From assembly GCF_947507565.1 (NCBI RefSeq), contig NC_089187.1, forward strand, positions 682,001 through 746,000: DNA of 64,000 nucleotides, written 5' to 3'. The notes below the pieces were generated by a model that was given only the letters and a program-made list of their open reading frames with translations, did not search any database and was not told the DNA's origin. The translations under genes and the position numbers were made by a program. How positions within the stretch are numbered: position 1 is the first letter of the stretch; the number at the start of each line of letters is the position of its first letter. This stretch comes from Oscarella lobularis. Taxonomy: Eukaryota; Porifera; Homoscleromorpha; Homosclerophorida; Oscarellidae. Shown here piece by piece: positions 38,525-49,816 of this stretch.

Positions 38525-41500
38525 TTACCATGTCTCCGTTGGACCAGTGGCCGAGCAGTAGACGCGAATTCCGCTCAGCTTCTGAAACTTGGCCAAAAGT
38601 GTCTTGACAATCTGATGAGATCTCAATATGGTCATTTTCATGACGCTGTTGCCGTCGCCATCAACGCCCAAGTGCTTCGGGAAAGAAGAAATTTCGATAA
38701 AGTCGTGTGCGCTTGTAATTGCTTACTTGGCAAACTTTGGTAACCAACGTATAAACCTTATGGGCGCCAGGGCGCTTTGGGCCGCCGCGGTTTTCGTACA
38801 TTCTCTCAATCGATTGGCACATATCGACGAGAAACTCTTTGAGAGGCTTCTTAAATTTGCGCTGCACTTGCTCGCTCAATTCAGCAAAAACAGCGTGTAA
38901 TCCGTGCAAGTTGTTATTGCGAAAAACCGAGCGCACTTGAGCCTTCATTTTGTCAATAGCTAAAAATGAAAGACCGTCGCCTGGCGACGAGCCGTCAAAA
39001 ATTCAAACCCCTTACCGCTGCACAACATTTCAGCTTTCTGTTCGTCTATCTCCTTTTCTACAAACACAAAAGCATCAATTGCAAAAGAGCAAACGATCTA
39101 GTAAAGCCCTCGACCTTTGAGACATTTTCCTATTATCTTTTCTCCGTCAAGTGTAGCTGACTTGTTCTGGAGATGCTTAAGCATCCCCATTTCTTTCAGT
39201 TTCTGTAAATCGTTCCAGTTCTGTCGCGCCATCGTTTCGAGGGCTCCTCCTTGCTGCTTTGCTTTGTAGACGATAGCGAGACAGCCGCCCATCGCTGATT
39301 CCTGAGCCGTAAAGGGCTTGAGAGACTGGATGAAACTCGTACTTATGATGTCGAGCCCGTGCAAAATTTCCCTAATAAAGGAAGCAAATTTCTTGAATCG
39401 ACGGCATTTCTCTTCATCAGTTTCTATGACAAGGGGGGGGAAAAACGAACGCTATTGCCAAAATAAATGTGCTGCAGGAAATTCGTTCATACGAGGTTCG
39501 CCTTCGATGTCTTCAGGTATAAGTGAATTATCGAAGTCCAACTTGCTTCCCGGTAAAACAATCCAATTTTGCGTTTCATTTCCAGCCAGACGTTCAAATT
39601 CTCGAATGTCCTCGTCGACAGCGCGCACGTCATTGCCTTTGTTTTCTTCAAAGTCCCCAGACTCGCCCGCTGGCTTCGACGACGTCGATTCGACGAACGT
39701 CGGCTCCGTCCTCCATTCGACGGCAGTCGGACTTGCATCCGTCAGCGGAGCGATAGCCTGCCGACGTCGAACGTCTTCGATTTGCGACGATAACGCGGCG
39801 CCAGCGACGTCGACGTCGCGTCGCTTGCGTCCAGCGATCTTCGAAGAGACGCGATCTGCCAAGTTCTTCACCATTGCAGCGACGTCTCGGAACCTGAGAT
39901 CGAAGCTGAACTGAATGGGACTCTGCTTCAGAAACGAAACTCGTATGCTGCCACCGAACGAGCCACCGCTCACACTGTCGATTTGTACATCGAACCAAAT
40001 TTTTTTAATAGAAATGAGTTCGTTCACTAGTAGATTTTGAGCGAACCAGGTTGCAGCCGCCATGCCGAGCTTTACAGCACTTTTTACTCCTTCCAAAGCG
40101 CTTGTGGCTCCATTGAGTGACGATTTGGCAGCTTCAACTGTTTTTTCCGCCGCCCACATTGCTGCGTAGGCGGTAGAACGAAGTCCTTTGCAGACGACGT
40201 TTGCTGCAGCGCAGACTGGGTCCGTTACCCGCGTGCAGCAGCTGTTCCACCGGGGACAGCCTTGGCAACTGCGCCACACTTTCCAACAGCAGCCATTCCA
40301 TCCAGGACAGCCGACGCAGACTAGAGAGACGAAAAAAAACTTCCCTAAATGTGCCAGCGTGCTTTTTAAGAGACACCTTACCTCTTCGGCAGGACTTGAT
40401 AGAACACAGTCTCTTGACTTTGTCTCGAGCGTCCTTCAGCTTCTTGCTGGTACTATCGAACACTGCCTTCGCTTGATCGACTTTCTCCTGAGCCGCCGAT
40501 AGCATTTGACTGGCTTCGTCGGCACCTTTCTTAACCGCAGCCTCCACGCCAGACTCCAACTTATTGAGCCACTCGGCCGATAGCTCGCCCTCAACTCCAA
40601 ACGAGGCTTGTTTCAACGCCCCGTAGGCCGCGTAAATAGTCAACGTCGCTGGAAAGCCGAAAAAGGACGCTGTCACCGTCATTAAGTATTGCGAGTTCGT
40701 GATTCTCAGTTCAGCGGACGCGCGAAGAAAGCCGAACAATTCGACGTAGCCCGTCGCACGCAGATCAATCAAAAGCGGCTGCACTTGAATTTTCGCACGA
40801 AGAGACGGACCGCGATCCCGTTCGCTTTCGCTTGCGAGCATCTTGAAGGCACCATTGGCGAGAACGATTGGACTCATTGCCATTTGAACGTCGATACCCC
40901 GAGAAGGATCGACCAATATATCGGCGTTCACTTCGAGTCCGAGAATGTTGAGCGTTCCCTTCAGCTTAAATCCCATGGGAATGTTGATGCCGGCTACCGT
41001 CCTGCCGATGGCCGAGTACGACACTTCGAGTCCCTTTGGAAAGCCCGTGTTTCTGAGAGGAGATATGAGATTGACGTCAATTCCGAAGGCGTGGAGAACC
41101 TTTTCGAGGGTAACGCCGTTAATGGAAGCGTAGAAGTAGTTGTTCTGCGGATTTGTCATATCGACTCCAACGTACGCTTTTGCCTTCAGTTGTCGCTCGG
41201 GTCGATCTACATTGCCGATGTGCACTTCGCCGCCAAGTTCAAACGCCGTCGGCGGTCCGCCGGGAAAGAATTTCACTTTCATTATGACGTTGCCGAAAGA
41301 GAGCCATTCGAGACCGAATGCTCGCTTCCACATGCCAATCATTTTGAATTCCGCTACCAGTTCACCTGTCGGAATTGCGCGAAGCGCGCCGTAGAAGAGA
41401 AGAGCCGGCTTGTTGAGACGAAGCTGGCAAGCAACTCCAAACGTCGGCTCCGACGTCGCCGTCACCGCCAATTCGAGTCCAACCGATTGGAGAGTCACGC

Positions 41501-43604
41501 CACTGCCGAGTGTGATATCTGAAACCGTCGCCGATACGGTGAACGCATTCGTGTCGGCAATCGTCGTCGTAAATTCGAGACTCTTGTCACCGACGATGGG
41601 TTTGATCAGATTACAGATAGGATCGTCGTTGCACGGTGGAAGCGACGAAATCGCTGTGATAACGAGTCCCTGTTTTATGGAACCCATCGCTCTCAACGTC
41701 GGTTCGCGAAACGTGATTTCGGCGAAATCGGCTGCGGATATGACGACGCCGACTTTGAGATCCTGCGCGAGTAGGCGAAAGACGCCAATCGATTTTCCCG
41801 TCACCTTTTCTACGATGTCGGCAAATTTTATATTGGGAAAGACGAATCCGACGGCGGCGGACGATTCACCGGCAGATTTTTTTTCCGCATAGAAATTCAC
41901 CGTGACTCCGGAAAAACCGTCGATTTCAAGTTTACCGGACAGAAAGACGGTACGCGGCTGATGACGAATCGGTATTTCAACGTACGGATTGCCGATTTCA
42001 AACGAATCAAAAATGTTAACGTGTATTCCGGGCGGAAAGAAAGACGATCCTACGTACTCGACAATTTCGCCAATACTGATACCGGCGCCGCTGCCGACGA
42101 CAACGTACCCAGCCGCTGAATCGGTCGGCGACGCGGGCTTGACTTCGACCGCAAACGAAACCGGTCCAATCGACCATTGACCGTCAATTTTCACCGCGAC
42201 CTTTATCGGTGATAGCGTCGCGTCGACGCGAAGCTCGGGTTTGAGAAAGCGAACCCAATTGGGGACGACGACCAGTGAGTCGCCCAAGTTCACCGTAACC
42301 GTCAACTTGCGTCCGATCGCGTCGTAGACAATATCGTTGACAACGAAATCGAGAACGGCGTCGCTAATGGTGGGCGGCCACGGGAAGGAACCCGTGTCCA
42401 TATTCGTCATTGAGGCGACTTTTCTCAGTGTGAACGACGTCTTCATTTCGTTTGGCGCCTGCACGATCGTCACCGTCTTCGAGTTGATACGAATGTCGTA
42501 GGTGAGTTCGCCGTTCGCGTCGTCCGGCAAGGCGAAGCGAGCGCGGACGGAAAAGCCCGACGGCCACGGATGGCTCTCTTTGAGAAGATCACCAAAGCAA
42601 TTCGGAAGTAGAAGCGGATCGACGAGTCCCGTCGAGACGACGAGACCGAGTCGAGGAACGGTGAGCGTGCCGAAAAACGGCACCGAGGTCATGTCGATGT
42701 CGCTGATTTTCTTCACGATCGTCGCGAGAATAGACGATTTGAACTCCACGGCGATCGTCGCCACTTTGCGAGCGCCGCCGTTGTATCGACTAAACAAGAC
42801 GTGAAGTTTCGCGTCGGACCATCCCGATATGGACGGCGTGCCAGAGAGACAGAACGCAAAGTTTTTAGCGGATCGATCGTAGTAGGCTTGGAGATCGACA
42901 CTCTTTAGAACAAAGTTGTCTATGCCAGCGCTAACAAGCGCACTTTTCATCTCGCCTTCGGGTAAAAGCGCCTCGCCGAGCGATTGAAACAAGGCACCCA
43001 CATTGACGTCTTTTGTTGGCGAGCCAATCACTAGGTAGGACGTCGTATTTGTTCGAGTTGCGACGACTTCGAAGACGACAGCGCCGACAGTCCAGTTGCC
43101 CCCGACGACAAAAGAATTGAGAGAAAATCGCGTGAGAGGCGGCTTCGTCGTATCGTAGGTTACGTCAAATTCCACAAAAGCGACGTCAAGTTCCAAAAAG
43201 CCGGTAATAAATTGAATGCTCGCGTCGGCGCTTGCTCGTACGGAAAACAGTTTCTTGTCCAAATCGATGGCAAAGAAACTGATCGTGAAGTCGAGCGGAC
43301 TGGTGCTCGAATTGTCGAAGAAAGTTATCGTCGACGTTTCTTGAGCGAAATCGGGAACGACCGCCTTGTAGAGCTGGCGCACTGTTAGTTCGTGGTCGAC
43401 TGCAACTTTGAATTCGAGTTTTCTGCCTGTCACGTTGACGGAAATCTGGTCTTCGCCCAGGATGGGCAGCAGACCCAATGCTACCGCTTCTGGTGAAAAG
43501 ACACTTTGGAGTTCAGCCGTGATTTCAGCCTGTGGGGTTGGTGGCGCTGCACTGACCGCACAGGTGATTAGGAGAAGAAGTAGAGCTTTTTCTGTCGCCT
43601 GCAT
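38525..43604 (-). CDS. Giant secreted protein, first paralogue (unknown family)
   Basis: I do not recognise the family. Six exons join in consistent phase: 40382-43604, 39493-40320, 39115-39423, 39016-39057, 38727-38959 and 38525-38674 (4,785 nt, 1,594 residues, stop TAA). The start at 43604 is preferred over an in-frame ATG 78 bp upstream because it opens a clean signal peptide (about residues 1-19) and is the start kept in the paralogue. The first exon is a cysteine-poor, beta-rich-looking repeat protein: residues about 189-340 and 499-640 repeat one another (SYLVIGSPTKDV/GYVVVGSGAGIS, LLPEG/FFPPG). It ends in a probable coiled coil. Exon 2 opens with a Cys/Trp motif, CPGWNGCC and CPRWNSCC, and holds RKRRD, a possible furin site. 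No second membrane helix was seen, so the product is probably secreted. The exon 3 donor GTCGAG is unusual but fits the phase. Confidence 0.75.
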
Positions 43605-43719
43605 GGAGTTCTTCCAGTTGGCTTCAAGTGGTGGGAATGAACGTTTTCTTTGAAAGAAGCTGCTTTTTACCTGGAAGAGCAATTAGACTGGCCGCCTTTG
43701 CATGTCTTAACGGACTATG

Positions 43720-44385
43720 TGAGCCGTAGTCTGAGACACTATTGAGACGTAATCTGAGACCGACTGAAACAGAATGTTTGAACGCATAGACGGAGTCTGA
43801 GACTAATTCAGACGGAGTCTGAGACTCCGGCTGAAACCAAGTGAGACGGAGTCTGAAATCAATTCATCAAACTGTGAAATGCGAAATTACATATCTGAAA
43901 TCACAACGTGCATACATGTTGCCGGAGAATGTGACGCTGCATGGTCTACGCTGTTTTCAGAAATAAGGACAGGATGTGAAGCTAACGTAATTCACACGCT
44001 TGTCATGGTCATAAACAATTTGAAAACTTATATACTTAGGATTTGTACCATAATTGGGACTTTATGAAGTGTAGTGTGGGTTGGTGCGCTTCAGTACGTC
44101 TCGATCATTACGCCTTGTGGTCTCAGACTGCGTCTCAGCGGGAGGTCTCGGATACCGTCGCAGACTCCGTCTCAGTGTTGGTCTTCTTTCTCAATAGGTC
44201 TCGGACTCAGTTGGTCGCAGTTGGTCTCAGATTGCAATAAGTCTCAGATCACGTCTAGGTTGGTCTCAGACTCGATCAGCCGGAGGTCTCAGACTCCTTA
44301 TCAGCCGGAGGTCTCAGACTCCTTATCAGCCGGAGGTCTAAGACTACGCCTCAATAGGGCTCAGACTACGGCTCTCACATCGTCC
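43720..44385. repeat. Inverted minisatellite (GACGGAGTCTGAGAC / GTCTCAGACTCCGTC)
   Basis: A left array at about 43722-43865 repeats degenerate AGACGGAGTCTGAGAC-like units. A right array at about 44105-44385 repeats the reverse complement, including three tandem units of CAGCCGGAGGTCTCAGACTC. About 240 bp of unrelated sequence separates them, so the single strand could fold into a long hairpin. A second copy is at 59378-60003. The tract lies just upstream of the giant-protein gene. Confidence 0.7.
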
Positions 44386-44890
44386 GTAAATAAAGGCCTA
44401 CCTCTTGTGGAAGTGCAAAATTCAGGCTGCCGACCATATCTGAGCGTCGGTGTATGAGATTTCGAGAGCATTTCTGTTTCTTTTCCGCTGTTTGTGCTTC
44501 GCTGGATAAATTAGAATGCCAAATCTCATCGATTTTTGCCCTAGCCAACGTGGTAAGGAATTTGACAAACAATGAGCGACATAGACATCGAAAATGCGAT
44601 TTGTCACCAGTATAGAAAAGCCTCGGCTGCGACAAGAATGCATTCCCTGGTGTAGCCAGAATGAACCAGGGACAAGCCATAGAGCTAGCGCGCGCCAAGA
44701 GAGAGCAGCTGCTGCAGAAACCTCAGGGTTCATTTTAACTCGTTCGTTATTCCGTGCGAAAACGCGGGAAGGAATTGTCGGGCCGCAGCATCCCTAAAGG
44801 GGCCCCGTCGCTTCAGTATGACGGCATTACACCTCCAATTCAAACAAAATGCTATTCGAACCCTTTTACGTGAACTAGATAGATCTCATT
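44386..44890. other. Flank between minisatellite and Arf-exchange-factor-like fragment
   Basis: No gene recognised. About 44390-44670 matches 60010-60200 in the second duplication copy, which places the edge of the large duplication near 44670-44700. Confidence 0.4.
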
Positions 44891-46615
44891 TCAATCAACT
44901 TTCTGCAGAATCACTACTGCTCCTACTTGAGCAAGAAATTTCTCAACTGACAATTTAAGCGCGTGCGACTCCATCAGACTCACCAACAAAGGAAGGATAT
45001 AAGCTACAGAGAGAGCCGGACGAAAGACAGCGACTGGTAAAGACGTAACCAAATCTACAACGGAAGCGACGCAGTTCTCCCAGAGAGAAACGAGCAACAT
45101 CCGCTCATTCGAAGACCACAGATCATTGTGACGAATCATAAAACGGACGAAATGAGAAACGACGAGCTGACAACATTCTTCCAGAGAGAATGAAACCCAT
45201 TCGGAAAATTGATTCTTCAAAGTGGCGACTTGCTGAACAGAATGAAGGTACAGCCTGAGGGCTGCTGTAACTTCTTTTCCCATCGACAGAACGCCTTTTT
45301 TTAGACGTACCTAACGTTTTTTTGCAACAGAAGGCGAAGACCGGGACGCCTCGAACTCGATTGCCACGACAATCGTTTCCTTTAGAGCCGACGTTACTGA
45401 AGGGAAGACGCCCTCACTAAAGCCAACAGGAATCTGAGAATTCTCTCCGAAGAATATCTCGTGGAGAAACTGAAGCAAGAGCTGGTGAACAAGAAGACTC
45501 ACAACGATGCGCCTCGACGATAGACGAATCTTCGCTTCGTCGACGTTACTCCTCGAAATGACGAGATGCAAGGAGTGGCAGGCAATTGAATTTGCCTCGA
45601 GTTGATGTAGCTTCTTCCTCTCGGTTTCAGGCGTGCTCTGCATTTCTTCTTCACCGTACATGAGAACCTAATCGAGATTATTTGCTCGAAAGATAGACAA
45701 AACCTATTTTTTTATACTTGTTCTGCTAGTTCCAAGGCTCGGCGTGCTGTCGCGATGTCGGTATCTTATCTCTTGACAACTTGTCCTTTCCTCGAATGTC
45801 GTCGTCACCCTCGACAAACTGGCGAATGAGAGAGACGATAGGTGACCGAGTAATAGACAAGGCCTCAGTAAGATGCGACGAAACGCTCTGCCACGTAGCG
45901 AAGTCAAATTGAGCTCCACACGAAACAAGTAAGTGTCTAGCAAAAGACAACGTTAGATAAACGAACAAACCAAATGCTAGTTAACTTGCCTGAACGTCGA
46001 GCATCCCAGTCGTGCCACTTTTACCTCCTCTTGCTTGAGGCAAACTAGTATCAATTTCGATAATGAATCGACTAATTGACGAGAAGCGGTCGAGTCGTGC
46101 TCGTTTACGTCGCGAAAAGAGTCGACGATCATTTCGACGACGAATCCAAACGTGAGGCAAAAGTTCGCCAACGAGTCGTCGTCCCACCGAGCCGACTGCA
46201 CCCACGCTCCAATAGACGCCAACACAACGTCGACGAGCGCCATGACGTATAAACGTTGATCGGGAGATTTGAGCACGACGACTAAAATGTCTCGCAATTC
46301 CGCCAACAGCGCGGGATCGACGGCTCGACGACACTGAACGACCGCTTCGACGATTCCGCACAGAAGCAAGCCCCACACGGTGACGATACCATTCTCGTCG
46401 TTCCACGCGTCGCAGTCAACAACGGGTAGGCGAATTCGGTTGGCCCCGCGCATCTTCGGCGGTGTACGCATCAGATTCACCGAAGCGAGGCGATGGGCGA
46501 AGCGTGTCAGGCAACTTCGACGGATAAGCGATCGTCGGCCATCGACTTGCAGCGCGTGCGAATCGTCGGCGACGAGCTTTAATTGACCAAGCATTGGACG
46601 CACGGCAAGAGTGAT
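44891..46615 (-). pseudogene. C-terminal fragment resembling BIG-type Sec7 Arf-GEF (HEAT region)
   Basis: Four or five exons splice in phase. The first runs from an acceptor at 46615 to about 45993, followed by 45936 to about 45720, then 45316-45667 and 44891-45294 (stop TGA). The protein is helical and HEAT-like, with an RLGCSTFRHLLVSCGAQF-type passage where the first intron sits. By memory this resembles the C-terminal region of BIG/ARFGEF proteins, which activate Arf GTPases at the trans-Golgi; similarity is moderate and not searched. The first intron uses a GC donor (TTCAG|GCAAGT). An extra 44-nt intron near 45775-45820 is needed to keep the frame. No Sec7 domain or start codon precedes it, because the sequence above 46640 is the flank of the RTK/LamG repeat. 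It is therefore a 5'-truncated fragment, though its remaining frame is open. Confidence 0.5.
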
Positions 46616-47146
46616 CTGCAGGAATAAAAAAATTCATGCTTTTCTGCTAGTTGTCACTCATCGAAACTAAGATCGTTTCGGGTTAGCCAGCAACTAATGT
46701 AGGATCGACGATATGTTCGTCGTACGTTCCCAATTGGTGACGTTTTCTAAGCGTAATTGGCATCCAACGGCATCGATATCGAAGAAAAGCCTTCTTCTAT
46801 ACTATCTTCTGCCGTTTGGCTGCATAAAAGCTCAGTTTGGCAGCGTTATCAAGAGGGAGTTGGATAAAGAAGGGCCCCTTTGAGAAATTGATCAAGAATC
46901 GCCTACTTACGGACTCGCTGCTTCTTGCACACGTACCTAGAGTGCCTGAATAACACCTGAAGCGCGCTTTTTGCCGCTCCGCATTGAGCAAAACGCGGAA
47001 AAGACGCACGCGGAAAGACGAAGAAGACTAAAGCACGTTAAGAAGACAAAAAAATGACGTCATACATGCACACAAAGAGAAAACATTGATTTGAAGCAGC
47101 AAAACCAAAGACACGAGTGAAGCAGAAGCAGCATGCAAATCAAAAT
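46616..47146. repeat. Orphan copy of the RTK upstream flank
   Basis: Matches 35140-35487 and the other RTK upstream flanks, including GTAAGTAG on the minus strand (46903-46910) and TGACGTCA (47055-47062). No RTK follows it; the Arf-GEF-like fragment is there instead. Confidence 0.6.
47055..47062. promoter_or_regulatory. CRE-like palindrome TGACGTCA, orphan copy
   Basis: Fifth copy of the palindrome in the shared flank, here without a receptor gene next to it. Confidence 0.3.
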
Positions 47147-48304
47147 TCAGGAGCATTCCAGCATTGCTTTTCCCATGTTGTAGGCATGCTGGATTTCTAT
47201 AGCGCTACGAGCTCGCTTAGAGAGTCGAACAGCTGCCAATTTCCCGCTGAAGTCTCGAGCGTGCCAGCCACCGGAAGCCCCGATGAGGATGGGATCATTT
47301 GAAAGATGAATAGAGTCATGTTTCACCAGACTGTGACTCAAGACACCATCTAAGTAGTAGCGAATTGTCTTCTTATCATACGTTAGAGCAAAGTAATGCC
47401 AATTGCCGTCTGTTGCAGTGGGCTGATGAACGTTGAACATTTCATACCCAGCTCTGGCCTGCAAATGTATGTAGGAGAAGACGTGCTCATTCTCCTCAAA
47501 TTTAGGAAAACCGTAGCTGTGTTTCTTCAGAAGCAAGTATCCTGTATTGGGCGCTGTTCTGATCCAAGCTTCGATGGTAAGTTCGGCTACGTTCAGTGAA
47601 TTGGAGTGGGGAATTTCGAGACGATCGTTGACGTCAAAATGCAAGGAGCTTAGCCTGCCTTTGTGGTGGTCAGGAGAACCCACGACCACGGCGTGATTTT
47701 CGTGGCCGCTGAGGTCGTGAATACGGTCACCAGCTGAGGGGAATTCCATGTGACTGTGCATACTCAGAAGGAGAACGGTGTCTGGGTCAGGCGAAAGTGG
47801 GTTAATTGATACCGCTAGATTTATAAAGGAATTATTTATTAAATGCAAGTCCTGCTTTTGGGACTTTTTTCTTACGTTTGGAATAGCATTGCTCAATGGC
47901 GGAGAGTCTCTTAGAAATGCCAGAAGTGGCTACCTCCAAACTGCTTATCTTTGAGGACAAGCTCGGAATGTTAGATTCCAGATTGGATAATCTCTGCGCA
48001 GCAGCAGTTTGAAAATTTGAAAGACTAGTAAATGATTAGAATTTGAAGTGCGCAGTAAGTGTATGAAAGTTTACCGAGTTGATATGGACTGAAGGGTGGT
48101 GTCCACCGATTCAAGGACATCTTTGTCCTTCTCCTGAGCTTCGTCTTCTTTATTGAAGTACTAGGGGATCGGTCAACATGCAACGTGACAGGCAATATTC
48201 ATTAGAAAGACGGTACATACCTCGTCGATTTTGCTTGAAAGTGAAGAGGAATTCACGTTTACCAGCAAGAATCCAAGAAAAAGAAGTACGTAGAAGCTCT
48301 TCAT
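47147..48304 (-). CDS. Small secreted coiled-coil/laminin-G-like protein (intact copy)
   Basis: Four exons join cleanly: 48221-48304, 48075-48133, 47876-48024 and 47147-47814 (960 nt, 319 residues, stop TGA). The first exon is a signal peptide of about 19 residues with a Leu/Phe/Val core. Residues about 30-97 have regularly spaced hydrophobics and look like an oligomerising coiled coil (DVLESVDTTLQSIST, LSNLESNIPSLSSK). Residues about 100-318 form a laminin-G/concanavalin-like domain of the LamG3 type (LTIEAWIRT, DGNWHYFALTYD, YLDGVL, SGKLAAVRLSKRA). Known proteins of this layout are oligomeric secreted lectins or matrix proteins; the ligand is unknown. Copies of this gene lie directly upstream of each RTK in the array, and this is the only one without a break. 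It could be a ligand or co-factor for those receptors, which is inference. Confidence 0.85.
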
Positions 48305-49582
48305 GCCTAAATAACAAATGAGAAGTTCGTGGGAGAGAACGGATGTACATGCGTGGGCAAGCCAGGGACGAAGAAAGCTCTAGCACGCTCTTATGCTGAG
48401 AACTCTGCATTCCCTTTTCCAAAAGACCACAGGTATAGCACTAGATATGCATGCTCCACTGATAGACAAATAGCAATTCGTGTAAAGTAAGTGCGTTGAA
48501 ACGTATTTAGAGTAGGAATTACTTCCCTTACTTAGGAGCAACTAGGCAAACATGTAAGGATTTTGTACCTCCGGTGAACTATTTACTCTGCTTTTTGGAG
48601 ATGGGGACCAACTTGCCTTGGCAAAAGTGCAGACTGGTTTGTGAGGTGAAGTCGCTCGCCTATCATATGCGACTTGACAATGTGATTAGTCCCAATGACG
48701 CAGGTGTGGTTTGTGAAGTCAATTAAAAAAAATTATTTAGCAGGGACCAGAACTCATAGTGTGCTGGAAACTACACCTCTGAAGAAAGGAACATGAACAT
48801 GAGAAAGAGAAACGCGCTACATAGTGTAGACCTGGAATCTTTCAAAACAACCAGCAATACCCAGAGTATATTGATCCCATTGTTACGTTAGCTCCTCCTC
48901 CTCCTCCTTCTGAAAGAACAATATGCCTGCTCACTCCAAGAGCGAACGCAGGATAAATCAGCCGCCCCTAGCCTTCGACTTCCCTCTCTAGAATAGAACA
49001 GCACCATATAATCAGTCGCTTACTGTATATTGCAAAAGAATACACTAACTCACGCATTTCTCGGTAAGGCGTTGAAAGGACTCTCTTTCACGTTTAGACT
49101 TTAGTGCAACTCATACTGCGTAGTCATCCAACCCGTACTACCTTTTCAAATAGGTCAGGCTGTCTCTAATCAAAAACCAACTCCTCTAGAACCTTTGAGT
49201 ATGAATCTGCTAATTATTTACTAAAGTTCTGTCAAGAATACAAGAAAGAATACGAACCTACAGTTGTGGGCTCCAAACCAGTTTTCATCAGAAAGATCCC
49301 AGGAATAACATAGAAGTGACCAACAGAGACAAGACCTTAAACTAAGCATCTATCTGTGAGTCTGACGAAGGCCTCCGCCTATCAAAGAAAGCTCTCACCC
49401 GTTCCTGCTGACTTCTTCGGGCACTAACGAATCCTTCATGCACGCGAGACTCCCCAGGGACTGTCGTGAGGAGCGTCTGATGCTCCAGTGACCATTTGCT
49501 GTGGCTGCGCTGCAGCAAGAAGGACGCGGTGACGCCCGGATGTGAAGCCTAAAATGGCCACACACTACAATTAATTTATTAA
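48305..49582. repeat. Non-coding part of the large direct duplication (second copy, left of the insertion)
   Basis: Near-identical to 36643-37943, with a shorter (TCC)n tract (about 48893-48910) and small indels. No gene recognised. Similarity to the first copy breaks at 49582 and resumes at 53574. Confidence 0.65.
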
Positions 49583-49816
49583 CTAGAGAATGATGGCCCG
49601 GTGTTCACCGTGTTGCCATCATGCAGAGCCTCCCACCGCTTACCGTACGCGAGTGCATAACATAGTGTGACGTTATGCATAGTTTTTATGCTGTCACATA
49701 TTCACGTTGTCATTACAGCCGTTAGCTACTACTAGTACAGCTCAGTCCTACCTACATACTGTAAATACAGTACTTGCATGATTGCTGTGTTTTCCTAATT
49801 AGGCGCTTTTCTGACG

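Noticed and set aside
38661-38948. Alternative C-terminus of the first giant protein ending at 38661 without a last intron
   Set aside because: A good donor (CAA|GTAAGC) and a pyrimidine-rich acceptor (38675-38690) give a further 50-codon exon in phase in both copies, so I preferred the spliced end at 38525. Transcript evidence could reverse this.
40689-41522. Long plus-strand open frame of 277 codons, repeated at 56335-57168
   Set aside because: It lies wholly antisense to the first exon of the giant secreted protein genes and is Arg-rich. Its conservation is explained by near-identity of the sense exon.
43720-44385. Possible CRISPR-like array in the GTCTGAGAC repeats
   Set aside because: Units are degenerate, have no unique spacers of even length, occur in both orientations, and the DNA is eukaryotic.
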